Part shown: in pieces, positions 1-12,878 of the stretch | Layout of the letters: every line of letters begins with the position of its first letter | How positions within the stretch are numbered: position 1 is the first letter of the stretch | Assembly (NCBI RefSeq): GCF_910592395.1 | Contig: NC_088323.1 | Coordinates: 7,936,001-8,000,000, forward strand | Reading direction: 5' to 3' | DNA: 64,000 nt | Source: Lineus longissimus | Taxonomy: Eukaryota > Nemertea > Pilidiophora > Heteronemertea > Lineidae | The notes under the pieces: generated by a model | What the model was told of the DNA's origin: nothing | Database searches by the model: none | The model's input: the letters and a program-made list of their open reading frames with translations, nothing else | Translations under genes and position numbers: made by a program

Positions 1-1302
1 TTTCAAATAGCCTACGCAATTATCATTTCGGTGATATATAATGCATGCATGTAATAATTGATTAATCTACCTAAAACGCGCAATTAAAACGGCGAAAGAT
101 CGTGATAAACACTCTGGTGGCGGTCGCACTAAATAACGACCGGTAGGGCCCGGCGTGTGGCGGAGAAAAAAAGGTAGCGCCCGGAGGTTGAAACGGGATT
201 TTTATGCACTTTTAACTGTATATATATGTTGTTTAGATGTATTTCTAACAGTTCTGTAACTTTTATGACCAAGCTTGCACCCAAAGTTGGTAAAATTGAT
301 GCTTGTTTATGGACTGCGCTAGCGACCGGAGAATTCGCCGTCGGCCATTTTAGGACGGTCAACAAATCTCGCCATTTACGTTTGTTTACAATTATTTTGA
401 AAGTCACATTAGGCCTATGACATCGTAGTATGAATTCCACTGCAGTTTCCTTACGCAGCAATGCTCATGTTTTTGGTTGGCAATCCTGTACTGTCTGTAC
501 ACTGCGCTGTGCAGGCTTAGAGTATAACTCAACAGGCCCTCATGATTCATTTGATGGACACCTTATTTGATAGTACCTCATCATTAAGTCCACTAGATCC
601 TGTTCTGTTACATGATAGACAATTTTCAAAATGTAGTACACCACTCGCTCACGGCTCACATCATGTGGGCACGGTTGGCTGTTGAGTGTTATGGTTCAGT
701 CTGTGAGACTAATTCAAAGAGGTTACACTTTTATTTTGAATTGGAAAACAACCCCCAGGACTGACTTTTCACTGAGTGATAAGTGTGCCCTTCGAAGGTT
801 AAGTCTCTTTCTGGATTTGCTTCCATAGATGCCTTGTTCAGGATATCATCTGACCGATGCCTGATCAAGCACAGACTGTATCCGGTGGTGTACATTTCCC
901 CGTCTATGTCACCCTTTTTTATTCAGTCAGTGTTAATTTCTCTTCTCTTTTTTTACAGATTAACTGTTGTTGGTTATTGCAAGAGGAGTCGTTGGCACAT
1001 TTCAAGTCCAGGAAAGCACTTGCTGTTCCCACATTCAGAGTAAGGTGTGCTTACTCGTTTTACTGCTTTCCATTCCTGGAGAGCGTTATCAAATATCTGC
1101 CGCAAGGCAACAAATATCTGCCGCAAGGCGCTTCAATATCTGCCGAAAGGCATCAAATATCTGCCGCACCAATAAAGTTCATTTTGTTAACCAACTCTTT
1201 ATCTTCTTCGTTGCCTCATAATAACGGTACCGACACACACTTGACCCTTGCCTTCACCTATCCATTTCAGCTGAGCGCCAGGCCCTTGGGCCTCTTGTTG
1301 TT
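1..1302 (+). repeat. Dispersed repeat X, copy 1 (cut by window start)
   Basis: This stretch matches 40818-41444, then 47931-48144, 49257-49545 and 49917-50004 nearly base for base, so it is one repeat copy whose second copy has been broken up by insertions. It contains a good splice-acceptor-like tract ending at 957, four near-copies of AAATATCTGCCGCAAGGC at 1090-1169, an AATAAA at about 1171, and an end at GGCCCTTGGGCCTCTTGTTG. Open frames exist on both strands but are not kept between the two copies, so I do not call a gene. The family is not recognised. The terminal GGCC hairpin resembles the ends of tandem-repeat elements common in mollusc-like genomes. Confidence 0.75.
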
Positions 1303-1315
1303 AGAACTTAATCAT

Positions 1316-1517
1316 AAAGCAATTACAACTCTTTCAAAACGTAGTGACTGCTCATTCAATACCCTGGAGGCTGTTCTCTGGAAAACAAAGAATGGACTCC
1401 AGCCCTTGAAGTGAGCATTCACTATGTTTTGAAAGAGTTCTTGTTGCTTTAGGATTTGGAGGTCTGGCCAAAATGGCGGTACCTATGGTCAACCCTTAGA
1501 CAGTTTACTCCATGACA
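1316..1517. mobile_element. Hairpin MITE-like repeat, copy 1
   Basis: The left arm (from 1316, AAAGCAATTACAACTCTTTC) and right arm (ending 1450, GAAAGAGTTCTTGTTGCTTT) are imperfect reverse complements about 40 bp long around a short loop with CCTGGAGG/CTCCAG pairing. A conserved tail follows to 1517 (AAATGGCGGTACCTATGG). The same arrangement occurs at 11075-11278. No coding capacity is seen. It is most simply a non-autonomous foldback element. Confidence 0.7.
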
Positions 1518-4500
1518 CTTATTTTATCAAAGAGTTGACTTCCAAGGTGCTTTTTCTATTGTGCAGAGTACCTGCGATTTGGTTGTGCTTGTAAGAAAGT
1601 CCCTCCACAAAATGTGCAGAAGGATATAAGTTAGCATCCTTTGGCCCATATTTTTTTAGACCAGCTGCTTCGACCTTGAATCTGAATTGAGGCGACTTAG
1701 ATAAAGCAGTATGATTTTAGGCGCTGTGCCTGGACGCCAGGTCTATTTATAATGAGGGAAATTGTGATTGCCCTCTATCAAATGATCAATGTCAACTTTG
1801 GTTGCCTCATCATCGTGACAGGATCTTGCATAGAAACGATGGTCATGTTATGGGCGGTGGTGGAAGGAGACTTAGGCAACTGATCGGGGCCAGGAATTCA
1901 GCATGACCTCTATGGATAGGTGAACTGTGTTGAGGTTTTGCCCACAAAGTGGCTTCAAAACCATGAGTTTTCAAAGTTTCTTCTGCTCTAAACCGTGACA
2001 TGTAAGTGATGCCCCCTTTATTACAGACCATATCACTGGTAATAGAGGAACTAAAAAACTTTGAAAAACCATCATTGTGCTGCGAAGTCGGATGACTGAT
2101 GGTAGCTGATGACATCAATATCAAGCACCCATATGATAACAACAAGTCGTGTAAAACGTGTACATTCACTGCTGTTTAGCTCACTGCAGTGTCTGTATGC
2201 ATTATACATTAGTTGAGCATGTACTTTTGGCAGGTCAAGTGAAATTAAGGTTGATGGTACTCAATATGCTCCAGGTGTAATGACTTTCAAGGCTTTTCCT
2301 TCAGTTATTGATTTGCTACTTTATCAGTGTGCGATCACGCATGGCATGAAAACCTGTTAGATCTGTTGAAACTGACAAAGCTATGAACAGCAGTGTTTTT
2401 ACATTCTCCATGTTCTCATTTCCCATCTCAGTTGTGCTTAGAGTTTACTAATCTAGTAGCGCATCATTACAATGTAGGCGTCGTCCCTTACCACTGCATG
2501 TTGCAAATTCACAAGAGCTGTGTACTTAAACTAGAGTGTGACCCAAACGAGAGATGACCAAACGGCTACGATCTGGGCCGATCTTATCCTGCCATGGCCG
2601 GCAAGGGCCACAAACAAACAAACAAACAAAACCAATGGTGCTTCAACTGCTGAACCAATGACTGTAACTTCTTTGTTTAAATTGTTATCCTGGGTATTGT
2701 CAGCTGCATAATCTTGCTTTGACCAACATTTCAAGGTCCAAAAGGTCATAAACTAAACTTGTTTTGAATGTGACACGTTTTGTCATTATTTGTTATACAT
2801 GTGGAATATGTTAGGTTGTAATGGTCATCTACAGTTGCTCACCCCGATCCAGGTCAGTGTACTCTGACCTCTAATTTTCAGATATCATTAGATCAGTACA
2901 CAGACATTGTGTGTACATGTTTCTGACAGGTTATGCGCACAATAACCACTGACTGCTTAATCTTTTGACGGTGTGAATCAGTGGTCCTTGTCATCCGCTC
3001 CATCATGTCAGCATTGGCGCACATGTTCTTTCCTGTGCAGAATGAGGTGACCCGGATTCCTTAAAACAAATTAATCAGCTTCATTTATTATTTTCAGGAA
3101 AATTAAAATGCCACTGCAACTGCACTGCGGCCCTGGCAAAATATTTTCATGGCAATTTTCCATGATAGGCTTCATTAAGATCTTTCTATAAATATTTTTC
3201 TGGTTGCGATTACTTAATACAATAATGAATATAATACTTGATACAGTCAATAATGTTGTTCCTAGTTTAACTGGTACTTCTTTCCTACAAGTAACCCTCT
3301 CCCTACCAGGTCTTTCTCATCTTGGCTTTATTTAGTAATGGGAAAACTTTGCGTAGATGCTGTCCATAGCATGGCAAGTCATTTCAGCATCGATAATTGA
3401 CCTGACGTTTCATGGATATTCCCTTCATGGTGCTATGACTTTGGTTGTAAATAGATTTGAGGACAGTCCCATCATCAAAGTTGGTGTAGAATTACGAATC
3501 GTCTTCAGATCTCAGCCAGATACTAAGTGGTGTGGTAAGCTCACATTAGTGAGCTTCAAAATCATCACACCTTGTCTGTCATCATCTGTCTTCTGTCCGT
3601 CAACAATGGTGGCAGGTTTGCTCACCCATGAGTCCATGAATTGAGGAATATTTGATATAGGATAACATGGTAGCCAAACTTATGTCAAATACTTAGCGGT
3701 GAAGCATTTTGACCTTGACCTACTTTTCAAGGTCACAGATGTCAAAAAATAAATTTCTTTTAAGCCGGCAAGTTTCACATATACTTTTGGTGCAGAACAT
3801 AAGCAGTTGTGTGCATTTTATAATGTAAATGGTAAGAAAAATCTAGATTGGGACGACTTTCCCAATATCTTACGTTGGGCAAGGGCACGAAACTCCTAAA
3901 ATGAGGCATATCTCAACTGTCGCATCTCAACATTTTGTAATAAAACTGTCGTATTTGTTGAGGTCTTGGAGATCAGTGTTATCTATTTATCATAAATGAC
4001 AGACTTAAGTAGCCCCTGGTCATTAGTTTTTGATATGGAAGCTTATCTTGCAATAAGGTGCTTGACCTCATGGTTACTTCTTGACACAGATCTTCAACGA
4101 TCTAGGGATTTTCAATCGGGGCATGTTGAGGTCATGACTTTGATTATGAATTTGAAGAAATCAGTACTGTCAGATGTCACACAGACCATACATTGATTGT
4201 CTATATCATTATGCATTACCTTTGGTGGGCAACTGTGCAGGTGTGCAAGTATTCAAAGTTAAATTCACACTTTGGTATTATTTGCCAGTGGCGTTAACTA
4301 CATAGACCTTGACTCTTTAACCGGGTAGAAATTTCCCTTGTGAATAGTGTCCCTGTAAGGAATACACCACTGGTTAATCTTATGCACAGTTTGGGTGATT
4401 TTGGACCCTTAAGGCTGGTGTGACCAACTTGGCAGGTAAAAGCGTGTCAACGTCATAAAAACCTGTGATCAATATCTGAAGAAATATTCACTGCATTTAA

Positions 4501-4689
4501 GAAATGTTCCCTGCATGTTTTATGTCTTTGAGGCATAACAGGGCAAGTGGAGTAGAGATGATTCTGGGTGATGAAGAAAAGGCCCTATGGCCTTTGCAGA
4601 ACTCTGATATGGTCTTGCACACCCTCCCTTCTTTAAAAATCATTTGCTTCGCTTTAACAGTTCACCATGCATCATCAGCATTTACATGA
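1518..4689. other. Intronic or upstream sequence with no gene seen
   Basis: There are no conserved coding signals, RNA genes or clear transposon ends. One degenerate piece of the TGACCT..AGGTCA repeat family lies at about 3713-3760. Because the ceramide synthase exons begin at 7906 and the earlier part of that gene is missing, this is probably intron sequence of that gene. Confidence 0.5.
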
Positions 4690-5540
4690 ATAATGTCAGA
4701 ATTAAATGCTGGCTGTCATAACAGCATTTGGATAGATTAGGATAAGAACTACACTCCATCCATGTTTGATATTGAAAAAATTCAGAACTATATGTGCTAT
4801 TTGTAATATCAGGATTTATAAAATGAATAACCAGAACTGATTGTTTTATCAGATGCCTGGATAACCTTGGAACTGCATGCTTGCCGTAATGGCAGCATTT
4901 ACCTGGATAACCAGAACTATGTGCTATTTGTAATGGCAGCATTTACCTGGATAACCAGAACTATGTGCTTGTTGTAATAGCAGCATTTACCTGGATAACA
5001 AGAACTACGTGCTTGTTGAAATGGCAGCATATACCTGGATAATAAGAACTACGTGCTTGTAATGGCAGCATTTACCTGGATAACCAGAACTACGTGCTAG
5101 TTGTAATGACAGCATTTACCTGGATAACCAGAACTACGTGCTAGTTGTAATGGCAGCATTTACCTGGATAACCAGAACTACGTGCTAGTTGTAATACAAG
5201 CATTTACCTGGATAACCAGAACTACGTGCTTGTTGAAATGGCAGCATTTACCTGGATAACCAGAACTACGTGTTAATTGTAATGGTAGCATTTATTTACC
5301 TGGATAACCAGAACTATGTGCTAGTTGTATTGGCAGCATTTACCTGGATAACCAGAACTATGTGCTTGTTGTAAAGGCAGCATTTACCTGGATAACCAGA
5401 ACTACGTACTAGTTGTAATGGCAGCATTTACCTGGATAACCAGAACTACGTGCTAGTTGTAATACCAGCATTTACCTGGATAACCAGAACTACGTGCTAG
5501 TTGTAATACCAGCATTTACCTGGATAATGTTGGAACTAGA
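4690..5540. repeat. 44-bp minisatellite
   Basis: A tandem array of a unit of about 44 bp reads GCAGCATTTACCTGGATAAC then CAGAACTACGTGCTAGTTGT. It has roughly 15 fairly regular copies from about 4890 to 5525 and degenerate copies on the left edge back to 4690. Length varies slightly (42-46 bp). Short open frames over it are by-products of the repeat. Confidence 0.9.
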
Positions 5541-7905
5541 TGTAGCATCAGCAATAGTTGGATAACCTTATACATTCTATTCATAACATCAGCAGTAATT
5601 TGGGTATTAACCAGAACTAGAACAAAGGCACACAATGAACATGATGCGAAGCGGAAGGGACTTTCTCCGGATCTAGCAACAATCAGGAGTCTGGATTACC
5701 CAAGAGTTTTTCTCATGCCCTAAAGATGGTTTTATCGAATTGGCTGATCACCCTCCTGAGTCCTGCAATAGTCGTTTCCTGCTTTTTGGCACTTATATGT
5801 ATTTCTTCAAATTACACTCTTGAATGTTTTGATGGGCATTGGAGACTTATCTTTTAAAGGACTGCCCCTGGTTCACTTCAAGTGATTTTGGAAGAATTTG
5901 AATGAACCTTTTGGAGTAAAATTTTGGTTTTCTGTGGCTTTGTCGACTGGATCAATGCACATGTAGGGTATATGATACAAATTCTCTTAAACTTCTTCCT
6001 TGAAGTCTACCTCTTAGTTTCTTCAATGGTGTGGTTTATGTATTCTCTTTGAAATAGTAACATTTCGACTCTGTAAAACATCTTAAAAATTTGAACACTG
6101 GTGTACAAAATAAACCAATACCACTAATCTTGTGTTCAAAATGCTGTCCAAAAAAGGCTGTGAAAACCTCATTCACCTTTACACAGGACAAAAGATATTT
6201 CCTCTGCCAACACAGATTTCCATAATACACCACAAGGTCCTAAATGCACATGTGTGTGATGATATCGAAATCAACAGATCACAGGGATTAATCAGTCCCC
6301 ACAAGACCCACTGACAAAACACATAAATCCTAGACATGAAAGAGCGATGTGTGTATCAGTTAATTCGGGGGCGGAGGGGGGTTGATTGATTTCTATGTTT
6401 CTTGTATTTTCAAGCACCTATGACCTACTCCAGGAATCATTGGATGAGTGATACAAAATGGCAGCCTGTGTTGGCAGTCACCTCTTAGACATCCTACCCT
6501 ACAGATATTCGTCTAGTAAAACTTTAAAGCAAATGGCCAAAGATGCATATTGACCACAAAAATGAATAATTGGGATGATAGAGATGAAAAAGTTGCATTC
6601 AACTCTACATTGATTTGCTTTAAAAAACAGAAGACAAAAGACTAATTAAAGTGATGTTACAAGAGGTTAATCCATCATGAGTGTGCTTGCTTGGAACAGG
6701 ACAAACTTGGAGAGAAAAAAATAGAGAACTTGATGAAAAATCTCCTGAGGAAATATATTATCAACATGCAGAAATAAGGAAACTTATTATTTTTATGCAC
6801 CGATTCAAAAACATTAGTCGATTTGTCTTTTTGCCTTTTGTGACATCAGCTGAAAATTTGCATATTTTGTGTAAGAAAGAATTATTTACTGCACATCATT
6901 CAAACTTATACTTAATGATATCACTGCATTTCAGTATTATTGCACTGGTCTCATTTTGTTGGCAAAGAGAGACTTTATCCAGTCTGGATAAATCTTGCTC
7001 GACAACTTGAGTTGGTCTAGTGGCCGTTTGCTTTAATCCTTTCAGTGCGAAATATTTTTTGGGGTGTGACCCCCCATGCAAATAGTTTTTTTGAATTTAA
7101 TGAATTTCAGCTATTCCACCTTTAGAAGGAAAAAAACTCAATATTTCTGCAAGAAACTTTCGATAACAAAAGAAAAAGTCATGCTGTTATTGTAGAATTT
7201 ATAAAAAACATAAGTTTAGTGTTAAAATGTAATTCTTTGTTTACTAGAGATTCAACTCATATCAGTCATTTGTAAATGAACATTCACCTACCTAGTATTT
7301 TGGGCCATTTTTGTGTTGAATAAACTGAACCGAGCATAACATGGCGGCCATTACTATTGTATAGATTTCTGCATTGCTCAAGACTACTTTCCCTGTGGTT
7401 ATGAGTTATGCTATGGATAGCAGACGACAATGGAGTTGCCATGGTGACAGACCACTGTCTGGCGGTTTGCGCGTGTTGGGTCAACCGAATGGGCCCGCTG
7501 AGAAGCGGGGATGCGCACTGAAAGAGTTTAGAAATACACCAAGTGGAAATACTGAACAATACTTGAATTATGAAAAGCTTATTATTGCTTAGCTTGCAGA
7601 AGTGCGAGCCCCAGTAGGGCTTGCTTGGCTCTCGAATGCACACGACCATTTGGCCTCGAACGGTTGAGAGGATCCCATGAAGCCTTTCAAGCCATGAATT
7701 CTCTGTAACACTGACTTGTATTGTTTCTCTCTCAGTATTCATATATCAATCTTTTGCATGAAGGGAAGATGGAAAGCGATTTAAACCCTGTCACTGCTTT
7801 GTCATTATTATTAATCATATATATATATATAGGTAGTGCTGCTTCCTATTTCAGTGCAATTGACAAACCTAACTGAAATCTATTCTTGTATTCTTTTAAC
7901 AACAG
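5541..7905. other. Probable intron, no gene seen
   Basis: I found no exon encoding the earlier ceramide synthase helices here and no recognisable transposon. An AT dinucleotide tract lies at about 7818-7832. The last bases before 7906 form a pyrimidine-rich tract ending ACAACAG, the acceptor of the first alternative exon. Confidence 0.5.
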
Positions 7906-8062
7906 GGTTCTTAAGCCAGCTCTGGTAGATGCTGAGCCGATCACTCGATATTTTCACTCCGGCCGGGTGTTGCAAGTGCTTATCCTCATACTAATGGCAT
8001 TACATTTGATGTGGACGTATTTCATATGCAGAATTGCTTTCGGCTTTCTGTTCAGAAAGTCT
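7906..8062 (+). CDS. Ceramide synthase, alternative penultimate exon A
   Basis: Ceramide synthases are ER membrane enzymes that N-acylate sphingoid bases with acyl-CoA. This 157-base exon has one base completing a split codon and then 52 codons. It reads VLKPALVDAE at the start, then a hydrophobic helix ending LHLMWTYFICRI, and finishes FLFRKS. The W-T-Y-F-I block sits 36 residues into the exon, the same distance as in animal ceramide synthases, where this segment is the loop and helix at the end of the TLC domain. The acceptor is AACAG|G at 7905 and the donor is TCT|GTATGT at 8063, leaving at a codon boundary that fits the tail exon at 30953. It is the first of five versions of the same exon. 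The remaining TLC exons lie outside the window. Confidence 0.9.
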
Positions 8063-9305
8063 GTATGTATTTTTTACTATGATTGTGATATGTCTTATAC
8101 TCTGGGGTGCTATCCTCCTACTTGCTCTGTTGAATGTTGTTGCTGCCATTGTGGTCTGGTGTTGTTAGTATGCGCGGCCACAGCATGTCCTCTCCTCCTC
8201 CCCCTCCTGACACATCGGTGCTGGATGTGCACTGCGGTGCTTCATAGAGTCGGTTTCTTCAGTTGACTGCAGGCTGTGGCATTCCAATTATTTTAATTGT
8301 TGCACATAGACGGCTGTATATTAGCGATTTTGCTTTAAGATTTTTTCAACCTCCATTTTGCATGTTAGATTTTTGCTCACGTCTGGTGGGTTACTTCGTT
8401 AGTGCAGCATTTAGCATTGTCAGTATTGATCATCGGTTAAAGGACCAACTGGTAAATTTATAATGGCAGTAGTGCAGATTGGTTGGTGGCTAGTCATCTT
8501 TCACTGGTCGTAGTAGGTTTCATCACTAATTAGCATAGAAAATGGTTGGAAAATGGTCTCATTCCGAAGACGCACCTAATGCAATTGTCAATGTGTGTCT
8601 TGTATATCCCCTCGTCAAGGACACAACACCTCCAAGTCTTGTGGTAAAGCAAGGATATCCAATTAAGACAGTCAAAAACAGGAATATGCAGTGTATCAAC
8701 TCTTGTTTCCAGAACATGTCCATGAGGACTCCTATATCCCTAAAACATCTGTGTCTTACCGTAACCACTCTGTGAAGCTTTGACACGATTTTCGGGAGTG
8801 CTGAGAGATGACCTATATTAGCTTTGACACACATGGCAATATCTTGTTTTGAGTAGAGGGGAGTGCAAGGCACGCATTAGTACTTGCATGAGAGACACAT
8901 ACTCTCTAACTCCAGCACAGTGGATCCACCTGGTGTCAGAGGTGGGTTGATGGTGGAGCCACTGTCAAAGAATAGATCATGTGTGTTCTAAGTACACGAT
9001 ATGGCCTGGTGCCCATTTGATCATATGACCACGAGATGACTTATTATAATTTCTGATGTTTGTAGTGGTATTTTGACTACAGTATTTTGAAGTATTGAAT
9101 TCTTGCGTATCCCAATGTACGCAAAAAGTTATTAGATAATAGAATAAAATTGCTCGACATTTTCAGGACAATTTTCTGTTATCCTTACCATCAAATTGTT
9201 ATCATTGGTACACCTCATGATATTTTAACCGTATTCAATTGGAGTCAAATTAAAGACAAAGGCTTAATTTAGTCTGATGCATGCAATAACCGTTAAATAC
9301 TATAT

Positions 9306-9357
9306 ATACAATAAACCTGTATGGCATGAAATTACTAACAAGATGTCATCAAAAGAT
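9306..9357 (+). repeat. 52-bp direct repeat, copy 1
   Basis: The 52 bases starting ATACAATAAACCTGTATGGC are repeated exactly at 9952-10003, 646 bp downstream. The second copy lies inside the TIR element at 9783-10290, whereas this copy lies outside any recognised element. Confidence 0.85.
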
Positions 9358-9782
9358 CTCCTTGGGGTACTCTTGTAAAATGACCATACATTATGCCTGA
9401 GGTTTTTGTTCTCACTCATGCCTCAAGATCACCAAGGTCAAATGGCATAATTTGCCTGTAAGCTCTTGTACAATATGGCATGTCCTTTAAGCAATTTTCT
9501 CAGATTCTCTGCTCTAGGTCAGGTGACCTCAGGAAAACTGTGGTGGATACCGGTGGAAAAAAAGCTGTTTACCGGAAAGTGTGGTGGTGTCAAAGGCCTA
9601 TCATAAGGCTACATCTCATGAACAATGCAAGCAAGAATCATATGCTTAGGTCATGAGCTTCTAATGGGGATCATGTGATTGCCTACTTGGACCACATCCT
9701 GTTGATGATGTCACAATTGTATACTAATACTGTACAAAGGAGTAACACATGCATGTCATAGATCATCCAGTGTCATAAGTCT

Positions 9783-10290
9783 TACTTCCACTACAGATTT
9801 TAAACCCGGTGTTACTAGATCTGGAGGCTCTCCGGATATAAATAAACCTGAATATTTCTTGGTTCGTGTTCAACTACAGGCTTGCATATAAGGTTAATAA
9901 GCTCGGCGGTAGATGGCGACACCGAAATTTGCTCTCCAGTTACAGACTATAATACAATAAACCTGTATGGCATGAAATTACTAACAAGATGTCATCAAAA
10001 GATGGAGGTAAAAATATTGGGCACTATTTTCCACAATGCGCCGTGCGCACTTGTATTAAGCAATCGGCATGCCACCTATCGCCGAATCTATACAACTATT
10101 ATCTCCCGTGTTATTAGTATTCCACGACAGAAAACTCCGGTGCCGATCTGGACCTGCGTGCGAAACCCACCGATGATCGGCGGGTATAATAAACCCGGTG
10201 TTATTAGCTCCGGGCCTATTTAACCCGGAGATCCTGTAGTGGAATCAGAATAAACTCGGGCACACACCGGAGTTTTGTGTAGTGGAAGTA
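9783..10290. mobile_element. DNA-transposon MITE with 13-bp TIRs
   Basis: The ends TACTTCCACTACA (9783-9795) and TGTAGTGGAAGTA (10278-10290) are perfect reverse complements. Counting the outer TA as a target duplication gives Tc1/mariner-like ends. Subterminal AAACCCGGTGTTA motifs occur near both ends. There is no transposase, so it is non-autonomous. The superfamily is tentative. Confidence 0.7.
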
Positions 10291-11074
10291 CCACTATTAT
10301 ATCAGGTGCAGGGTTTTGATCTGCCACCTAAGACTGGGTTTATATAGGTGTCATGTTGTCACTTTGTCTTGGTATACATCTGGGTTCAGGATTGTGCGCA
10401 CTGACTTGTTACTGTCTGTGAAGTTCCTGCGGATGGTCTGTTACTGGTTTCTGCATGGAAGATAGCTTTGCATTCTCTTTGAAAACAGTGGGGGAAGTGG
10501 TGATGAAACAGTCGGGTCAGAAAGATTTCCAGTGATTTTCAAGACATTGTGCAAGTTTTCATGGGGCTATTTCATGTCATGAAAAACAAGTGTGATCACA
10601 TTGGAAACATGACATGTCACAATGGTATGGGTGTCATGGTGTAAAGTGAATCCTATGTTTAGAGCGCGTGTTGAAAATGACTCGATCTTTCTTTATATCA
10701 TGCATGACAAGTGAGGTCACACTGTCGGATGTCACACACGACAGTTTGACCTATGTAAACTCGGCCTTTCATGTCAACATTCAAACACCTTACTCATTTC
10801 ATTCATCTTCATTGCCGTACAGCCCTGTGCAAGCAGATAGTCCATGGACAAATTCATTCCTTCATTACACTGGAGTTTTTAGTCCTTGAAAGTGAGCTCA
10901 TGTCGTCCTCCTTGTCGGTCATACGTAGGTACGTTCGACGACAATTATGGCACATTTGCTCATGATCGGGACTGGATATTTCAAACTTGATGTGAGGGAT
11001 GTCTCACGACAACATGACATACCAATTAAGGGTTGACGACAGGTACACCCATTTTGGCTAGGACTTGAAATCAT

Positions 11075-11278
11075 GAAGCAATTAGAAGTCCTTCAAAATG
11101 TAGTGAATGCTCATATAAAGCCCTGGAGGCTGTTGTCTGAAAAACAAAGAACAGACTCCAGCCCTTGAAATGAGCATTCACTATGTTTTGAAAGAGTTCT
11201 AGTTGCTTTAGGATTTGGAGGTCTAACCAAAATGGCGGTACCTATGGTCAACCCTTAGACAGTTTACTCCATGACCCT
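11075..11278. mobile_element. Hairpin MITE-like repeat, copy 2
   Basis: This is the second copy of the foldback repeat at 1316-1517, with the same arms and the same tail (AAATGGCGGTACCTATGG, then CCCTTAGACAGTTTACTCCA). The match runs over about 200 bp with scattered substitutions. Confidence 0.75.
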
Positions 11279-12411
11279 TAGCATTGCGGTCTGACCTATA
11301 TATTCTGGGCTTTCAATGTCTTATAATATTGATAAAAACCAAGGGTGAGGTATCATTACCTACTTATCAACCTAATTTCATCCATCTTGGCCAGTATTCA
11401 ATGAAAAATAACCGAAATAGGATATTAGTAGCTGAGAACATCATCTATTCACTCTTGTGTAATATGCTAACTCATGTGAGCACAATGTCCCCTGGACATT
11501 TTACTATAATATCCTGTGTCCAATAGGGAATTAATCAAGATCAACTAAATTGTCAAAAAAATCAAGCACAAACTACTGAGGGGCATTTCTATCTCCTCCC
11601 TGTTGTCTGCTAACCCTCTCTCTGGCTACATGAGAAGCAGGTCTATCTCTAACTTGTTTACAAAGAGGACCGCTGGAATACAACCCGTTTGCAAGCAAGC
11701 AAGCTGTAGACTGACATTTACATGAGTGCTTTATTCTTGTGATTTTGGCATTGTGATGCATTAACCATTAAATTCCGGCAGCAAACGCGATTTTTCAGTC
11801 TACGGCCAATTGAAAATGAGCAAATTCTTGCACCATTTCACGGTTTACTCATGTGTAACCCCATACTACAACACGAAATGCAATTAACAATAGACCCTCT
11901 GCATACAAAGCATCCTTAAGGCGGACAAATGCTTCACTTAAAAAAGAAAAATGTCCTTATTATATGGATGAGAATGAACCATGAGGATGAACCATATTAT
12001 ATGAATGAGAATGAACCATTTTGGACCAATATCAGTGTCTTTTTAGAATATGCTGACTTAGGTTTCCCTAATAGGGGTTCTATTATATATTATTTGTGGT
12101 GCAAAAATTCACCACTGCTGCCACCTATGGAGAGCAGAACTACATTTCCAGCATGCCCCAAATGTAAACAAGTTCGGGAGCGGACCTGACCTTTCAGCAA
12201 CGGCTGAAGCCTGCAATGCTCCGGACCAATGCTTTCTTGCACAACCTTTCTGAGAGTAATATGATGTAATGATGGCTGCTAAAAACACATTTCCAGACTG
12301 GAATATTTTGCACTCAGAAATCAGCAGGGGTGTTGCTGTTGCAGGTGTGGCCATGCAGTTGGGTAAACTTGGACTAGAGACACATTTGCATTGTTCTCCA
12401 CAAGGCTATTT

Positions 12412-12570
12412 GTCAGGGTGGCCCACCCTACCTTGGAAGAGCCACCCCACCTTGCTCTAGAACTTTGTGGAGGGTTCCTATAGGGCCGCCCTACCTCAAA
12501 TTGCTGGCCACCCTACCTTGTGTTGCACACTGGTAAAACGTCATGAAAGTCAAGGCTATCACCCTACCTT
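12412..12570. repeat. CCACCCTACCTTG-rich patch
   Basis: About five irregular copies of a (GGC)CACCCTACCTTG motif occur in 160 bp, spaced unevenly. It is probably a decayed tandem repeat. No coding or RNA function is visible. Confidence 0.5.
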
Positions 12571-12780
12571 GAGAAAACCCTGTGGAGGACACTGATTTGA
12601 CATTAATCTTATCCCTGTCATTTTCAAAAAAGCGTAATTATCTAACTTATGTGATGCAACATGCAGCTTCAGATATTTGTCAAACCAAGTTGCTTTCAAC
12701 CAAGTTTGCCTTGATTCCTGGAACATGTTTGACGTATTATGGCGTCCATGTATGCATGTTTGGTTCCAGCGGATTAAGGC

Positions 12781-12878
12781 AAACTACAGGGTGACCCAGA
12801 ATTATTTTCCTTTGAACAATAGAATTCTATTGTGTATCCATTGTGTGAGGGAAAATAATTCTGGGCCACCCTGTAGTT
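12781..12878. mobile_element. Tc1/mariner-type palindromic MITE
   Basis: CTACAGGGTGACCCAGAATT at the left faces AATTCTGGGCCACCCTGTAG at the right. The TA dinucleotides at 12785-12786 and 12874-12875 fit TA target duplications. The element is under 100 bp and almost wholly palindromic. A 54-bp relative lies at 38484-38537. Confidence 0.8.

Noticed and set aside
857-1414. 185-codon + frame over repeat X copy 1
   Set aside because: Copy 2 has frame-changing differences in the same region and the frame runs on into a different repeat, so there is no sign of coding selection.
10090-10200. IWTC peptide in a + frame at about 10145, resembling the WTY motif
   Set aside because: No hydrophobic helix precedes it and it lies inside the TIR element at 9783-10290.
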